Shown here piece after piece: positions 31,701 to 43,863 of a DNA stretch of 64,000 nucleotides. Made by a program: the position numbers and the translations under genes. Under the pieces are notes generated by a model. That model did not search any database and had not been told where the DNA came from. It worked only from the letters and a program-made list of their open reading frames with translations. Origin of the DNA: Lepus europaeus (lineage: Eukaryota > Chordata > Mammalia > Lagomorpha > Leporidae); assembly GCF_033115175.1 (NCBI RefSeq), contig NC_084839.1, positions 43,137,501 through 43,201,500 on the forward strand. Reading direction: 5' to 3'. Position 1 is the stretch's first letter. Each line of letters begins with the position of its first letter.

Positions 31701-32001
31701 TGGGGCCGGCACTGTGGCATAGCGGGTTAAAGCCACAGCCTGCAGCTCTGGCATCCCATTTGGTTCCAGTTCAAGTCTCGGCTGCCCCACTTCCAATCCA
31801 GCTCCCTGCTAATGTGCCTGGCATAGCAGCAGAGGATGGCCCAAGTGCTTGGGCCCCTGCACCCATGTGGGAGACTTGGAAAAACCTCCCAGCTTGCGAT
31901 TGGCTCAGCTCTGGCCGTTGTAGCCAATTGGAAGTAAACCAGAGACCTCTCTCTCTTTCTCTCTAACTCTTTTAAATATAGAAAATAAATCTTAAAAAAA
32001 C
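31701..32001 (+). repeat. C-repeat SINE
   Basis: GGGGCCGGCACTGTGGCATAGCGG to AAATAAATCTTAAAAAAAC; short flank repeat CAGAGCCT (31693-31700 and after the tail). Confidence 0.88.
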
Positions 32002-32019
32002 AAAAACAGAGCCTGTAAG

Positions 32020-32281
32020 CAAGCACTCACACAGCGGCTCAGTCACTGCCTGGGACACCTACCTTCCATATCCGAGCGCCAGGACTCTCGCCCTGGCTCC
32101 TCAGCCTCTGATCAGCCTTCCTCTAACGGACATCCTGAGAAGCAGCAGGTGGCTGCTCACGTACTCAGGTCCCTGCACCCATTGTGGGGGACCTGGGTGG
32201 AGCCCCTTGGTTCCTGGCTTCAGCCTGGCCTGGCCCAGCCCTGGCCACTGTGGCCACGAAGGGAGTGAACCAGTGGATGGA

Positions 32282-32329
<48 letters not shown>

Positions 32330-32350
32330 CAGATAAATAAGTACATCTTT
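32020..32350 (+). repeat. C-repeat SINE with (TC)n expansion
   Basis: Diverged head (CACTCACACAGCGGCTCAGTC); TC tract of about 36 nt at 32287-32323. Confidence 0.8.
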
Positions 32351-32647
32351 TTTATTTGTTTTTAAATGGATTACTGCCTCAGTGACAAACAACTGTTATA
32401 TCCTAATGAATAATTTACTAAATTTTATTACAAATCAAAATCTTCATTGTTATTTTACCCAAACTGGCAAAAACAAAAGAGTAAATATCCAGTGTTATGA
32501 GGGTATAGGAAAAAATACTCTCACACACAATGGAAATGTGTATTAAAAGCCTTAAAGAGCTGTAGACTTTTGACCCAGTGATTTCATTTGTAATTGGGAG
32601 TTGCAGATTTACACAGTATTCCCTGCTTTCAAGCACAAAGACAGCCT

Positions 32648-32954
32648 TTAAAAAATATATTTATTTGACAAGCAGGGAGAGAGATTTTCCATGTTAGTTC
32701 ATTTCACAAACAGCTGCAACAACCAGGGCTAGGCCAAGCTGAAGCCAGGAGCCAGGAGCCAGGAGCCAGGAGGTTCTGGGTCTCCTATGTGGATGGCAGG
32801 GGCCCCAGGACGTGGGCCATCTTCTGCTGCTTTCCCAGGCACATTAGCAGAGAGCTGGATTGGAAGTGGAACAGCCGGGACTCAAACTGATGCTCATATG
32901 GGATGCCGGCATTGCAGATGGCAGATTTACCTGCTACACCACAGCACCGGCTCT
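32648..32954 (-). repeat. C-repeat SINE with GCCAGGA tandem
   Basis: AGGAGCC repeats about four times at 32745-32770 where other copies have one or two. Ends ACCACAGCACCGGCTC. Confidence 0.86.
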
Positions 32955-33039
32955 CCATTTTCATAATTTAAAAAAAGTATAAGTGGGTCCAAGATAAAGT
33001 CTGGAAAGATACATAGGAAAGTCTTGTCTCTTTCTGTTG

Positions 33040-33172
33040 TTTTTTTAAGAGACAGAGAGACAGAAAGCGAGCTCTTCCATCTGCTGATTCACTCCCTAAA
33101 TGGTGGCCACAGCTGGGCTGAAGCCAAGAACCAGGAACCCCATCCAGGTCTCCCAGGTGGGTGGCAGATATG
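33040..33172 (-). repeat. C-repeat SINE, truncated
   Basis: Only the tail-proximal half remains, ending CTCCCAGGTGGGTGGCAG. Confidence 0.78.
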
Positions 33173-34721
33173 ATAGTTATTGAGCCTCAGAGTAAGGTGA
33201 GATGTAGATTTTCAAAGGAAGGTTTCAAAATCTGGTTCCCCGTGTTATTGGTCCTCCGCAGAGTGGGTCGGGTGGACAGCAGGTTCACCTAGGGAATCTC
33301 CACTCAGAAAGGAAGTAAAAGACTCAAAGGACAGAGGTCCAGGGAGGATATTGGGAGAGGGGGGATCTGAGGGTTTGCCCGCACCTCCCCTCCAGGCCAG
33401 GGGAGAGGCTTCGAGGGCTTGCTGTGTGGCCCTCCCGTTGGCCCCAGCCCCTGGTCTTGGCTCTGGGAAAGCTGCACAGCCTCAGCAGTGGGGAGGGCCT
33501 GGCCATGAACTGCCCAGCCCCCTGAGCAAGGGCAAGGGGAACCAGGATCCTAGGGACCCCAGGAGGAGGCTACAGAGGGCAGAGGTTGGGGAGGGGAGCA
33601 GGAGGAGCCCCTGGAGAAGAGGGAAGTGAGGCCCAGGAATCTAGCAGGGGGGCCACGCAGGACCCCACAAGAGCCCCCAGGAGGCTGCTTTAAAGAGCTG
33701 CCAGGGGACCCACGGGTCCCCACATGTAGGACCACGGAGTCATCTCAGCAGGAGCCTTCCTATCCTTCTTCCTCTCTTCCTTTCCCCCACTTCAACACTG
33801 CAGTCTGAGCAGCTGCGAGCTGGAGGAAATGAGAGAGAAACAGAAGAGGCTGAACACCGTCCTGCTCACGCAGCACACATGCACCTGCCATGGGTCCTGG
33901 CTTTGGGGACAGCAGGGAGACACCTCCTCTTTGAATATGACTGATTCGTTTATTCAGCCTGGACCCTGTTGGTGATTGAATTGAGTGCTGAACTCCTGAA
34001 CTGGAACACAAAGCGACTGCTGGACTTTACCTACAGGTGCCCAGGAAAGGTTATGGATGCGAAAGGCTCCTTACCCCTGACTTCCATGACTACCTGAAGC
34101 CTGACTGAAAGCGATGAAGTCAGTGGAGGACAAAAACAAAGTGGCTCGTGTGGATGCAACTCACCAGCCCTGGGTGTTCAGCACACGGGTTGCCTAAGAT
34201 TGCTTGCATAGAAGCCATTCTGCCCTGAGCTCCCAGACATCAGCAGGATCCCCTCACTCCCTGGAGGCCTGGGTGTCCTGGGACCAGAGCCAGCCCTCCC
34301 ACAGCCTGGAAAAGGCTAAGCATGCCCTGGTTTCTGCTCATTGCCAGAGATTTCCTCACTGGGGCTGCCCTTAGCCTCTGTCTTCTGTGTCGGTTTGGTT
34401 TTTCACTCTTCCCCTCGCCAGCCTGGATGCAGAAATCAGCATTTCTCGGTTACCACGGAGGAGTCTCCTCACTCTAGAGCAGGTGTGAGCGCTAGAGGCG
34501 TCCCTGACAGCTGGCCGTCTCCCCAGAGTGGCCGGGGGGACGGCAGGTTCTCTGAGCAGAGGCTGGCAAATTCCACTCTGGACTTGCTATCTACAGAACA
34601 GTGAGATGATCCAGGCAGAAAGAGAAAACCAACAAGGCCTGGAAATTAGCAAGAGAAATTTGAAAATAGAGAATGCACAAATAATACCAGCAGTGAAATT
34701 TCAGATATCATTGGATAGTTG
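33173..34721. other. Unassigned; GC-rich block 33330-33760
   Basis: A GC-rich, CpG-poor block with runs of CCAGGAGG/CCCCAGGAG type. No splice-supported gene. It ends at the T-rich start of a SINE. Confidence 0.4.
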
Positions 34722-35068
34722 TTTTTTTTTTTTTTAAGATTTATTTTGTATTTATTTGAAAGGCAGAATTACAGAGAAAGAGAGGTAGCAACACAGCGAG
34801 AGAAGTTTTCCATCTGCTGGTTATCTCCCCAAATGGCCGCAACAGCCGGGGCTGAGCTGATTCAAAGCCAGGAGCCAGGAGCCAGGAGCTTCTTCTAGGT
34901 CTCCCACATGGGTGCAGGGACCCAAGGAGTTGGGCCATCCTCTGCTGCTTTCCCAGGTGCATTAGCAGAGAGCTGGATCAGAAGTGGACCAGCCAGGACT
35001 CGAACCAGCACCTATATGGGATTCCAGCACTGCAGGCCAGGGGCTTTAACCTGCTGCACCACAGCACC
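34722..35068 (-). repeat. C-repeat SINE
   Basis: Poly(T) of about 13 then AAGATTTATTTTG; ends CTGCACCACAGCACC. Confidence 0.9.
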
Positions 35069-35245
35069 TATTATTGTATATTCTACAAACATTAAAAAGA
35101 GGAGGATTTTATATAAATAATATCATGGCTAAAATGTGAAAAATTACATTAAATGAGTATATTTTTAGAAAAATATAACTTACCAAAATTGAACAAAAGA
35201 AGAGATAGCAATTTAATGCAAAGTAACTTTTAAAGAAATTGAATC

Positions 35246-35576
35246 GGCTGGCGCCGCGGCTCACTAGGCTAATTCTCCGCCTGTGGCACCAGTACTCCAG
35301 GTTCTAGTCCCAATTGGGGCGCCGGATTCTGTCCCAGTTGCTCCTCTTCCAGTCCAGCTCTCTGCTGTGGCCCAGGAAGGCAGTGGAGGATGGCCCAAGT
35401 GCTTGGGCCCTGCACCCACATGGGAGACCAGGAGGAGGCACCTGGCTCCTGGCTTCAGATCGGCGCAGCATGGGGCCGTAGCGGCCATTTGGGGGGGGTG
35501 AACCAATGGAAGGAAGACCTTTCTCTCTGTCTCTCTCACTGTCTAACTCTGCCTGTCAAAAATAAATAAATAAATA
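35246..35576 (+). mobile_element. C-repeat SINE, intermediate type
   Basis: AAATTGAATC at 35236-35245 and 35577-35586. Combines the young head with CTGTCAAAAATAAATAAATAAATAA, a tail between the two subfamilies. Confidence 0.9.
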
Positions 35577-35701
35577 AAATTGAATCAGTATTTAAAACCT
35601 CCCTATAAATAGCTAAGGGAAAAATAATGCCTACCCCATACAAACTCTTTAGAGACAAGAAATTATATACCTTCCCTTCGTGAGGATACCATAACTGGGG
35701 T

Positions 35702-36115
35702 AGGCATTTGACACAGGAATTAAGACACCACTTGGTCCAAAATGCCTGTTTAGTTTTTAAAGAAGGAACTTCGCCCTTTGCTTGGTTTTAAGTATGTATG
35801 GAATGTTATGATAGGACACAGTAGCAGTAGTGGTCAGACGTGGAAATGGTGGGAGACAAATATACATGTGAAATAAACTCAGTATTTTAATAAAATAAAA
35901 CAAACAAACAAACAAAAAAGACACCACTTGGGATGCCCAGATTCCATGTCAGAGTCCCTGGGTTGCTAGTTCTGACTGCTTCTGATCCAGCTAGCCCTGG
36001 ATATTTGTGAGCATTTGGGGGGTGAACCAGCAGATGAAAGATTCTCTCTTGCTCTTTCTTGCTCTGTCATTCTTGCTCTGCCTTTCAAGTAGATTACAAC
36101 AATCAAAAAATAAAC
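35702..36115 (+). repeat. Old tRNA-derived SINE split by a retrotransposed fragment
   Basis: Head part AGGCATTTGACACAGGAATTAAGAC (35702-35735); the body resumes at 35932 (GATGCCCAGATTCCATG) and ends GCCTTTCAAGTAGATTACAAC. Highly diverged. Confidence 0.7.
35736..35917 (+). mobile_element. Short retrotransposed fragment with perfect 14-bp target duplication
   Basis: AAGACACCACTTGG at 35722-35735 and 35918-35931 brackets about 180 nt. The fragment ends in AATAAACTCAGTATTTTAATAAAAT and an (ACAAA)n-like tail. It has poly(A) signals and a 3' tail, so it came through an RNA. The source (LINE 3' end or mRNA 3' UTR) is not identified. Confidence 0.75.
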
Positions 36116-37794
36116 ATTAAAAAAAAGGTAAGACAGAAAGAAAAAAACAGTGGAAAAGCAGGTGGCGTAAAGCCGTGCTTCATGTCCTAAAACTGCTGTA
36201 ATGGCTGAGAGGCCAGGCTTACAATCAGGCCCGCGAAGTGAGCTGAAAAGGCAGGGTGCACTTGTGGGTTGGAGAGCATTCTGCCCCTCAGGATAGCAGC
36301 AGCAGGGCGGAGAACCAGCACGGGCCACGCCTGGGGGACATTCTGGGAGGGGGCCAGGGCAGCAAGCCTGCAAGACCAGAAGCCGCCAGGAAGAATAAGG
36401 GGTCCCCAGAGACAGCGAGGAACAGAGGGACTGGGTACTCAGTGTAAGGAAGGAAAGAGGCACCGGGATGTCTCAGTCAGGAAGTAGTAGGTGGGGACGA
36501 AACACACTCTAGAGCTCTCATCTCCCAGGCCTGGGTGGAAACCTGGTATTTTGAGATTCTAAAATTAGCGTAACAAATAATTACTGAGTGCCTGCCATGC
36601 ACAAGCCCAAGGAGCTCCTGATTTTGAAGCTTGCCTTCGTAGGACTTTATCCTTTAGCCTAGTGACTCTATGCAGTGTTCCTGGCGGCTGTCAAAGGGAG
36701 AGACTGACTGTACAGCCAGCCCTTGGCAGAGTGTCAGTGTCAACATTCTGGGAGGGCTGGCTGGGTATTAATAATTAAGTGAGACATGAGATACCGTGGG
36801 CAAATAATCTTAGTAATATGGAAAAGTGGATTTCTGGAGGTAAGGATCATGGGTCATGTGACTACCTGAGATTGGGAGGCAGTGGTCATTCTGTTCTGCA
36901 TCTCATGGACCGATGACCAGAGTGGATGGCATAACTGTTGACCATGAAGCAAAGATCACATTCATATTCAGACTTAGGATTTTTAGGGTGACAGCAAGGT
37001 GGGAGTGTCACAAAAAGCCGAGCACTGGTTAACAATCTTGTGTGTGCTGGAAACTCAGGGCTCTAGGGGATCCCATATGCAAATATGATGGCCCCAAATG
37101 GCAAGAAGGAGGGAAGAGACCAGAGTAGAAGGTGGAGGAGGAGACCTCCTCTTGGGGCTGTTGTTCCATTTCTGGACAGCTGGAACAGGCGCCCTCCAGC
37201 CTCACTGCTTGCGGCCACCGTGACTGCTGGTACAGGACTGATCACCTAGGGGCAAGAGGCTCATCTACACCACATCCGTGAGTCAGCACACAGGGGGATG
37301 AAAACCATCAACACCCAGACAGCACACTGGTGACACCGACATGGCTTTTACCATAGCAGGAAGCTCCTGCACAGGATAGATGTTGTAAATACTGTTTTCT
37401 GCAGAAATTGCAAGAAAAAAAATCATTTCAATGAGCTTTGCAAACACCGTTTACTCTCTCAGACTGTGAAATCTCTGCCTCCAAACCCTGTCCCAGCCCC
37501 ACCAGCACTCCTAATCAGTGTATTATGATTCTTGCCCACTCGGATCATGACCCCCACTCGAAGACCTGTCTAAAAATAGACTCCAGCACCTCCTAAACAT
37601 TCCCATTTTGATGCTGCTATGACTCGGTTAGGGCAAGGTTCTTCCTTCCTGTGATGACAACACACTCAACCTTGAATCATCACAAATGTGTCTAAAGGAT
37701 CCTTCCAGGAAGCCAGTATTCAATTATTGAAGCCCACCAAGACCCAGCTGAGACCTCCTGGCCCCTTTAGCCCAAGACTCCTGACTCAGAAACA
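36116..37794. other. Unassigned; L2-like remnant near 36565-36615
   Basis: ATTACTGAGTGCCTGCCATGCAC at 36579-36601 resembles reverse L2. The rest has no recognised gene or element. Confidence 0.4.
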
Positions 37795-38115
37795 GGGTGT
37801 GCAGGTTAAGATGCAGCTTGGGACACCTGCGTTCCCTGTTGGAATGCCTGGGTCCCAGTCCTGGCTCTGTTCCCAATTCCAGCGTTCTGCTGATGGGCAC
37901 CCTGGGAGGCAGCTGGTGGTGGTGGGTCACGTACTTGGCCCCTGCCACCTACTTGGGACACCAGGAGTCCTGGCTTCAGCCTGACCCAACCCTGGCTGTT
38001 GTAGGCTTTTGGGGAGGGAACCAGTGGATGGAAGGTCACTGTATGTGTGTCTCTCTCTATGTCTCTCTTATCTTTCTGCCTTTCATAGAAATAAAAATAA
38101 AATTAAAAAAGAAAC
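37795..38115 (+). repeat. C-repeat SINE, old
   Basis: GGGTGTGCAGGTTAAGATGCAGC to TTTCATAGAAATAAAAATAAAATT. Confidence 0.8.
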
Positions 38116-38499
38116 AAAACTTACAGCATGCTCCTCTAAGGCCCTCAATTCTGCTTGGAGATTTTCCAGAAAAAAACAGTGAGGGATATATGTCTTTCAT
38201 GGGGTCTAAGCTTAATTCTTCTCTTCAAGTGGTGGGTTTCTTTTTTTTTTTTCTTTTTTCCACACTCCCCAAATACTGAGTCTACTTTGTCTCCTGGAAA
38301 TATGGGGACTTTTTAAGGAATACTTAGACTACATGACCACATTTGAAAATCTTTTCTCCTTGAGGGATATCTGCCTTAGTACTAACAACACTGTTTCTGG
38401 TCTGTGTCCATCCTTATCATTTCTGTTATGTTCCTGTAAGAGGAAAGCTTTTGGTAAAACGCAGGTCTGAGTCCCAATAGCCTGCCCAGGGGCAAAATT

Positions 38500-38772
38500 T
38501 TTTTAAATTAATTTATTCATTTGAAAGGCAGGGTGACAGAGAGAGAGGGAGAGACAGAGAAAGAGAGAGATCTTCCATTTGTTGGTTCAGTCCCCAAAAG
38601 GCTGCAAGGGCCCAAAAGGCTGGGCCAGGGTGAAGCCAGAAGCCAGGAATTCAATCTGCGTCTCCAGGGACTCAAGTGCTTGAGCCATCATCTACTGCTT
38701 CCCAGGTGCATTAGCAAGGAGCTGGATCAGAAGTAGAGTAGCTGGGACTAGAACCCAGGCACTCTGGCTCCA
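38500..38772 (-). repeat. C-repeat SINE, 5' end shortened
   Basis: Starts TTTAAATTAATTTATTCATTTG and stops at AGAACCCAGGCACTC before the usual head. Confidence 0.82.
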
Positions 38773-38915
38773 GAAGTTCCTCTTCTGATGTGAACAAAAT
38801 TATTCATTTCAGAGGTGCTTTTGTATGAAGAGGGCAGATAATTCCAAGCATCCAATTTTTTTTTATTAGCATGAGGAAGCATCCAAACAAAACTGGATTC
38901 CAAAATTACTTCCTT

Positions 38916-39247
38916 TTTTATTTTATTTATTTTTGTTATTTTTTATTTGAAAGTCAGAGTTACACAGAGAGAGGAGAGGCAGAGAGAGAGGTCTTCCATC
39001 TGATGGTTCACTCCCCAGATGGCCACAACGGCCGGAGCTGTGCCAATCCGAAGCTAGGAGCCAGAAGCTTCTGGGTCTCCCACGCGGGTGCAGGGGCCCA
39101 AGGACTTGGGGCCATCCTCTACTGCTTTCCCAGGCTATAGCAGAGAGCTGGATTGGAAGTGGAGCAGCCGGGACTAGAACTGGCGCCAATATGGGATGCC
39201 AGCGCTTCAGGCCAGGGCATTCACCCACTGCACCACAGCACCGGCCC
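38916..39247 (-). mobile_element. C-repeat SINE with 16-bp target duplication
   Basis: CCAAAATTACTTCCTT at 38900-38915 and 39248-39263, perfect. Ends GCACCACAGCACCGGCCC. Confidence 0.93.
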
Positions 39248-39263
39248 CCAAAATTACTTCCTT

Positions 39264-39613
39264 AACAGATTCCTTGGTTAAAGAAAAAAAAAAAAGTGTG
39301 AACTATTTAAAACTATCTTTTAGACTCCCCCACTACCATCACCACCGCCCAGTCAAATGTCAAATCCACTATTCTCCCCCTATGCTATGGCCCTCCACCT
39401 CTCTATGCCTCTGTCTCTCCCCTCGGAACCCCTCCCCCCTTTTCCTCTGGGTCAAATACTCCAAAGCTCACTTACCTCTATAAACCTTTCAGGATAGAAA
39501 AACCCTCTATGGTAGACTTTATGCCCTGGTATAACTCAGCTGAAAGCCACTGCCAAAGACTCTTCAAGGCCAAAATAAGACAGAGAACACCTTGGAGTTC
39601 TTTGGAAGTGTTG
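39264..39613. other. Unassigned intergenic sequence
   Basis: Pyrimidine-rich (CTCCCCCACTACC, CCCCTCCCCCC). No gene seen. Confidence 0.35.
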
Positions 39614-39624
39614 AAGGACATTTA

Positions 39625-39955
39625 GGGGCTGCCATGTGCTGTGGCAGGTTAAGACCCAGCCTGCAATGTCTGGCATCCCATAACAGGCACAGGGTTGAGT
39701 CCAGGGGCTCCACTGTGGTCCAGCTCCCTGCTAATGGCCTAAGGAAGCAGCAGAGGATGGCCCAAGTGCTTGGGCCCCTGCATCCACATGGGAATCCCAG
39801 ATGGAATTCCAGGCTCCTGGCTTTGGCCTGACCCAGCCCTGGCTGTTATACCAATTTGGGAAGTGAGCCAGTATTCAGAAGAGATTCTCTCTCTCTCCCT
39901 CTCTCCCTCTCTCTCTCTTTTCCCCTAACTCTTTCAGATAGATCATCTTTAAAAA
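39625..39955 (+). repeat. C-repeat SINE
   Basis: AAGGACATTTA at 39614-39624 and 39969-39979. The CT tract is extended at 39888-39917. Confidence 0.88.
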
Positions 39956-39993
39956 AGAAAAATTGTTTAAGGACATTTAAACCAAAACAACCA

Positions 39994-40722
39994 GGGGTCG
40001 GCACTATGGTGCAGCAAGTTCAAGCCCTGGCCTGCAGTGCCAGCATCCCACATGGGTGCCGATTGGAGTCCCGGCTGCTCCACTTCCAAACCAGCTCCCT
40101 GCTAATGTGCCTGGGAAAGCAACAGAACAAGGCCCAAATCCTTGAGCCCCTGCACCCACATGGGAGACCCAGAAGAAGCTCTTGTTCCTGCCCATTTGGG
40201 GAGTGAACCAGTGTTGGGGTCTTAAGCCTGAGGCTGGCCCCTGACCAGCATGGAACAGTACAAGCACTCCCCGCCAAGGCGAACACGAGAGATAAGGTCG
40301 ACGGGTCAAGAACACAGCAAGCACCCATGAGTTCTGTCAAAGCAGGAACTACTTTATTGAGGAAGTGTACAGGCTTATAAGGCTTACAAAAGACATGCGC
40401 AGCAGGGGAGCCAATCGGCGAAAAGGTCACGCAGGCGTGGGTGAACCATGAACAGGGGCACCTTTAAGCAAAGAATAGGGATCATGCACTGTCCACGTGT
40501 CTGGAACTAAAGCGGACCTATCCCTGCTGGTGGTCTGATCTTAGGTAGCTTAACTGCAGCGGCCGCAGACACACCCCTCGTACATCCGCCAGGCACCATG
40601 TTGCCAGGAACTATTTTAGGCAATGCCCAATTAACCAGCAGATGAAAGAGCTTTGTCTCTCTCTCTCTCTCTACCTCTCTCTGTAACGCTTTCAAATAAA
40701 TAAATCTTAAAAAAAAAAAAAA
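39994..40722 (+). repeat. C-repeat SINE split by a solo LTR
   Basis: The head-to-body part GGGGTCGGCACTATGGTGCAGC through GGGGAGTGAACCAG ends at 40211. The remainder AACCAGCAGATGAAAGAGC starts at 40633 and ends AAATAAATAAATCTT plus A14. Confidence 0.9.
40212..40629 (-). mobile_element. Solo LTR of an endogenous retrovirus (class II-like)
   Basis: 418 bp inserted in a SINE. Termini on the plus strand are TGTTGGGG...TGCCCA, the TG...CA pattern. AACCAG is duplicated on both sides (40206-40211, 40633-40638), with three extra bases ATT at the right junction. On the minus strand CTTATAAG is followed about 20 nt later by AATAAA, the TATA and polyadenylation signals close together as in class II (ERVK-type) LTRs. 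No gag, pol or env sequence adjoins it, so internal recombination has removed the provirus. Family assignment is inference. Confidence 0.82.
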
Positions 40723-40739
40723 AGCAAGAACTGTGAGCT

Positions 40740-41327
40740 AAACCAAAATAGCCAGATTTACCACTTTAACTGGTATGTGAGTAGGAGCCTCAGGTGCTAT
40801 AAGTTCAATGAAAAAATCTGAATGGGAAGACCCCAACAAGATCTTGGATTGCATAGGATATCAAAGGGGTGTAGAAAAGCTGTAGATGTTGGTCAAGGTC
40901 TTTTGGAAGCTACCCTCGGTCTTTCCTGTGAAAATAAATCATGCTGTGATTCAGTTCTTGGTCCAGAGAGGGGAGGAAGACTCCTGGGTGAGACCCTTCA
41001 GACCTCATGACAGCATTCAGGGGTGGGTCCCAGGGGGACACCATGTGCCTCTCTGCTGTTTCTGTGAACGGTCTTAAACTAGAGAGAGGGGCTGCAGTAT
41101 GCTAGCAAAAACTTCCAAAACCTTGCCAAATATTTTGAAAGAACCCTAGAATGAAGAAATGAAGGGGGGAGGAGTAAAAAGCAAGTCGTCAATGGAAGCG
41201 TTCACTTTCCCATTCACCCTTAGTCCCACAGACATGTCCCAGAAATAAAGGGCAATCTGATAAACCGTTGGTAGATATGGGCACAATAATATCAATCTTT
41301 TATAATTCTTTGGCTGATTTTTTTAAA
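40740..41327. other. Unassigned intergenic sequence
   Basis: No element recognised. CTAAACCAAAATAGCCAG near 40738-40755 resembles the left flank of the preceding SINE (TTAAACCAAAACAACCAG) and may be its displaced target copy. Confidence 0.35.
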
Positions 41328-41625
41328 AAATTTACTTATTTATTTAAGAGGCAGAGTTACAGAGACAGAAAGAGAGAGTGAGAGAGGTCTTCCAATTGCT
41401 GCTTCACTCCCAAAATAGCTGTCATAGCCAGAGCTGGGCTGATCTGAAGCCAGGAGCCAAGAACTTCTTCTAGGTCTCTCACATGGGTGCAGGTGCCCAA
41501 GAATTTGGGCCATCTTCCACTGCTTTTCCAGGCCATTAGCAGGGAGCTGGATTGGAAGAGGAGCAGCCGGGACACGAACTGGCACCCCAGGGTGCCAGTG
41601 CTACAGGCAGAGACTTAACCGGACC
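41328..41625 (-). repeat. C-repeat SINE
   Basis: Antisense; the head has degraded to CTTAACCGGACCAGTCACC. Confidence 0.84.
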
Positions 41626-41731
41626 AGTCACCACTACTTCCCTTACTGTCAACAAACAACTTGGGTTACACTTTTATTTAATAATCCCCAATATATGTTC
41701 CCCATGCCCTGGGGGAATATAGTCAATATTT

Positions 41732-42293
41732 CCTTTTTTTTTTTAAGATTTTTTATATTCTATTTTATTTTTTTAAAGATTTTTTTATTTATTTGAAAGA
41801 ACGAGTTAGAGAGAGAGGTAGAGACAGAGAGAGAGGTCTTCATCCTCTGGTTCACTCCCCAGATGGCCACAACGGCTGTAGCTGAGCCAATCCGAAGTCA
41901 GGAGCCAGGAGCTTCTTCCAGGTCTCCCACATGGGTGCATGGGCCCAAAGACTTGGGCCATTTTCTACTACCATCCCAGGCCATAGCAGAGAGCTATATC
42001 AGAAGAGGAGCAGCCGGGACCAGAACCAGCACCCATATGGGATGCTGGTGCTTCAGGCAGGGCTTTAACCAGCTGTGCCACAGCGCCAGCCCCTATATTC
42101 TATTTTAATATATTTTAAAGGCAGAGTGATGGGGAGAGAGAGAGACAGAGAGAATGAGTGAGCACCCAGGTCTCCCACGTTGGTGGTAGGAACCCAAGTA
42201 CTTGGGCCTTCTTCCACTGCCTTCCCAGCCACATAAACAGGGAGCTAGATCAGAAATGGAGCAGCCAGGACTCACATGGGATGCCCCAGCCAA
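41732..42293 (-). repeat. Older C-repeat SINE split by another SINE
   Basis: The tail TTTTTTTTTTAAGATTTTTTATATTC precedes the inserted copy. The body resumes with TATTTTAAAGGCAGAGTGATGG at 42110 and ends GGGATGCCCCAGCC. An internal piece (the TTCACTCCCC box) is missing. Confidence 0.75.
41768..42093 (-). mobile_element. C-repeat SINE nested in a SINE
   Basis: TATATTCTATTTTA at 41754-41767 and 42094-42107. Ends GTGCCACAGCGCCAGCCC. Confidence 0.9.
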
Positions 42294-43846
42294 CACTTCT
42301 GTTTTCTCCAGGGAAAGCCAACCTTTTGCCTGGGCTGCTATGCCTCAGTGTTCCCAGAGCTGCCCTCCTGCTTGTCACCTGGAGGGCCCTCAAGTACCCT
42401 GTGATTCTGTTCTCACACAGCAGGTGGACAGACTTTTCTTATGTTCAGGTGAGGTGAGCGCTAAGACTGATTCATCTGTCTGCTATTCTTTCAGAGATCC
42501 ATGCAGAAGTTAACAGGTTGTCAATTTACCCTCAGAGGTAAATTGCTTCCTCCAAACATCCACATGTGCAGAGCACTGGAAGCCAAGACAGAAGAGGCAA
42601 TTATGGAGATTCCTGGGTTTTACTGGTCACTTCAGGCAGTGTGGCCTGACTTTGTGCAGATTCCATGCTTATCCGACTTTCATCTGGACAGCAAGTGAAC
42701 AGCAGGGTTGATAAAGAAGGAAACCAACCCTCCTCTTTGTTTTCCCTCCAGGCTTTTGCCAATCCTACCTGCAGGTTGCAGAACGTTCTGGATCTAACTA
42801 CAGAGGGAATCATTGCTGGCTTCTTTAGGTCACCAACACAGGAGTGGTTGGGGGGGGGGGGTGGACATGGGAGGGGGTGGAGGGGGCATGTCCTCAGCAA
42901 CCAAACCTTTCTGCTGGGGACCCAAACCTGAGAAGGTTTTTGTGAGTTTAAATTAGCAACTCAACACCACATCTTTCTGGGCCTACTTAAGCCCTTCTCT
43001 TTGCGAAATGCATCAACTGCAGAGGTTTCTACAAGGCCTTTCTCCTGCTCCAGGAAGCGGCCCAGTCTGCTGACATGAGCTTAGGGTCTCTTTATGCTGT
43101 GCATTCTTTGCTGTCCACTAAAAATACACCTTTCTCAGCAGCAGAGCTGCCTCCGAGGGACTTCCTGGCTCCCTCTTCCTCGCTGTGGCGAGCCAGGAGC
43201 TCGGCCCGCTGGTCACCACGTTGTGTCGGCAGTGTTTTTGGAGAGCAGTCACGTGGTAGCAGGCTTTGCTCACTAAGCTCTCATCAGAGATTTCAGATAA
43301 TTCAAAAATGACAGCCACACTCTATTTGCCTTTTGCTTCAGCAAACGTCACGGATACAGTCACAGCCGCCCTTGTTCGTGCCCTACAGTCTTACTCTCTT
43401 GATCATGTTGGTCTCTGGAGGGCTGGGGTCTTGTCCCTGCAGTCAAAGAGCTGTGCAGGCGTCAGGCCTATTTTCCACAGTGTTGAGGAAGAGCTCGGCT
43501 TACACTTGAAGCAAAGACTGGGTTCCTTCCCACATTCCCCATTCCACCCCCAGGCCCTGCTTCTGCCCCCCTCCCGCATGTTGGTGACCCAAAGCAGCAA
43601 GAAGCGAGTCTCTACAGCTAGTTCCAGTATTCTGCAAAAGCTTGGAGAGGGGCGGCTTCCTCATTCCCGCCTGCCTTTATCAACCCTGCTGTCCACTCCC
43701 TGCCCAGGAATGCCAGGCCTGGGGCAAATCACCTCTCCCCAAGGGAGATCCGGTTCTGCTGACCATCAAGGGCAGCCAGAGGGTAACAAAAGCCAGCTTG
43801 AGGATCTGACAGGGTAGGCGAAGGGGAGTTTAGGGGCTGGCTGGGT
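42294..43846. other. Unassigned intergenic sequence
   Basis: 1.5 kb without a recognised SINE, with a G12 run at about 42851-42862. Frames such as plus 43266-43817 have no recognisable protein. This is a SINE-poor block upstream of TTC7A. Confidence 0.4.
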
Positions 43847-43863
43847 AAATTATCTCCCAATTC

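Noticed and set aside
40212-40629. Remnant of a coding provirus
   Set aside because: Only one LTR is present within a split SINE; no gag, pol or env frame on either side.
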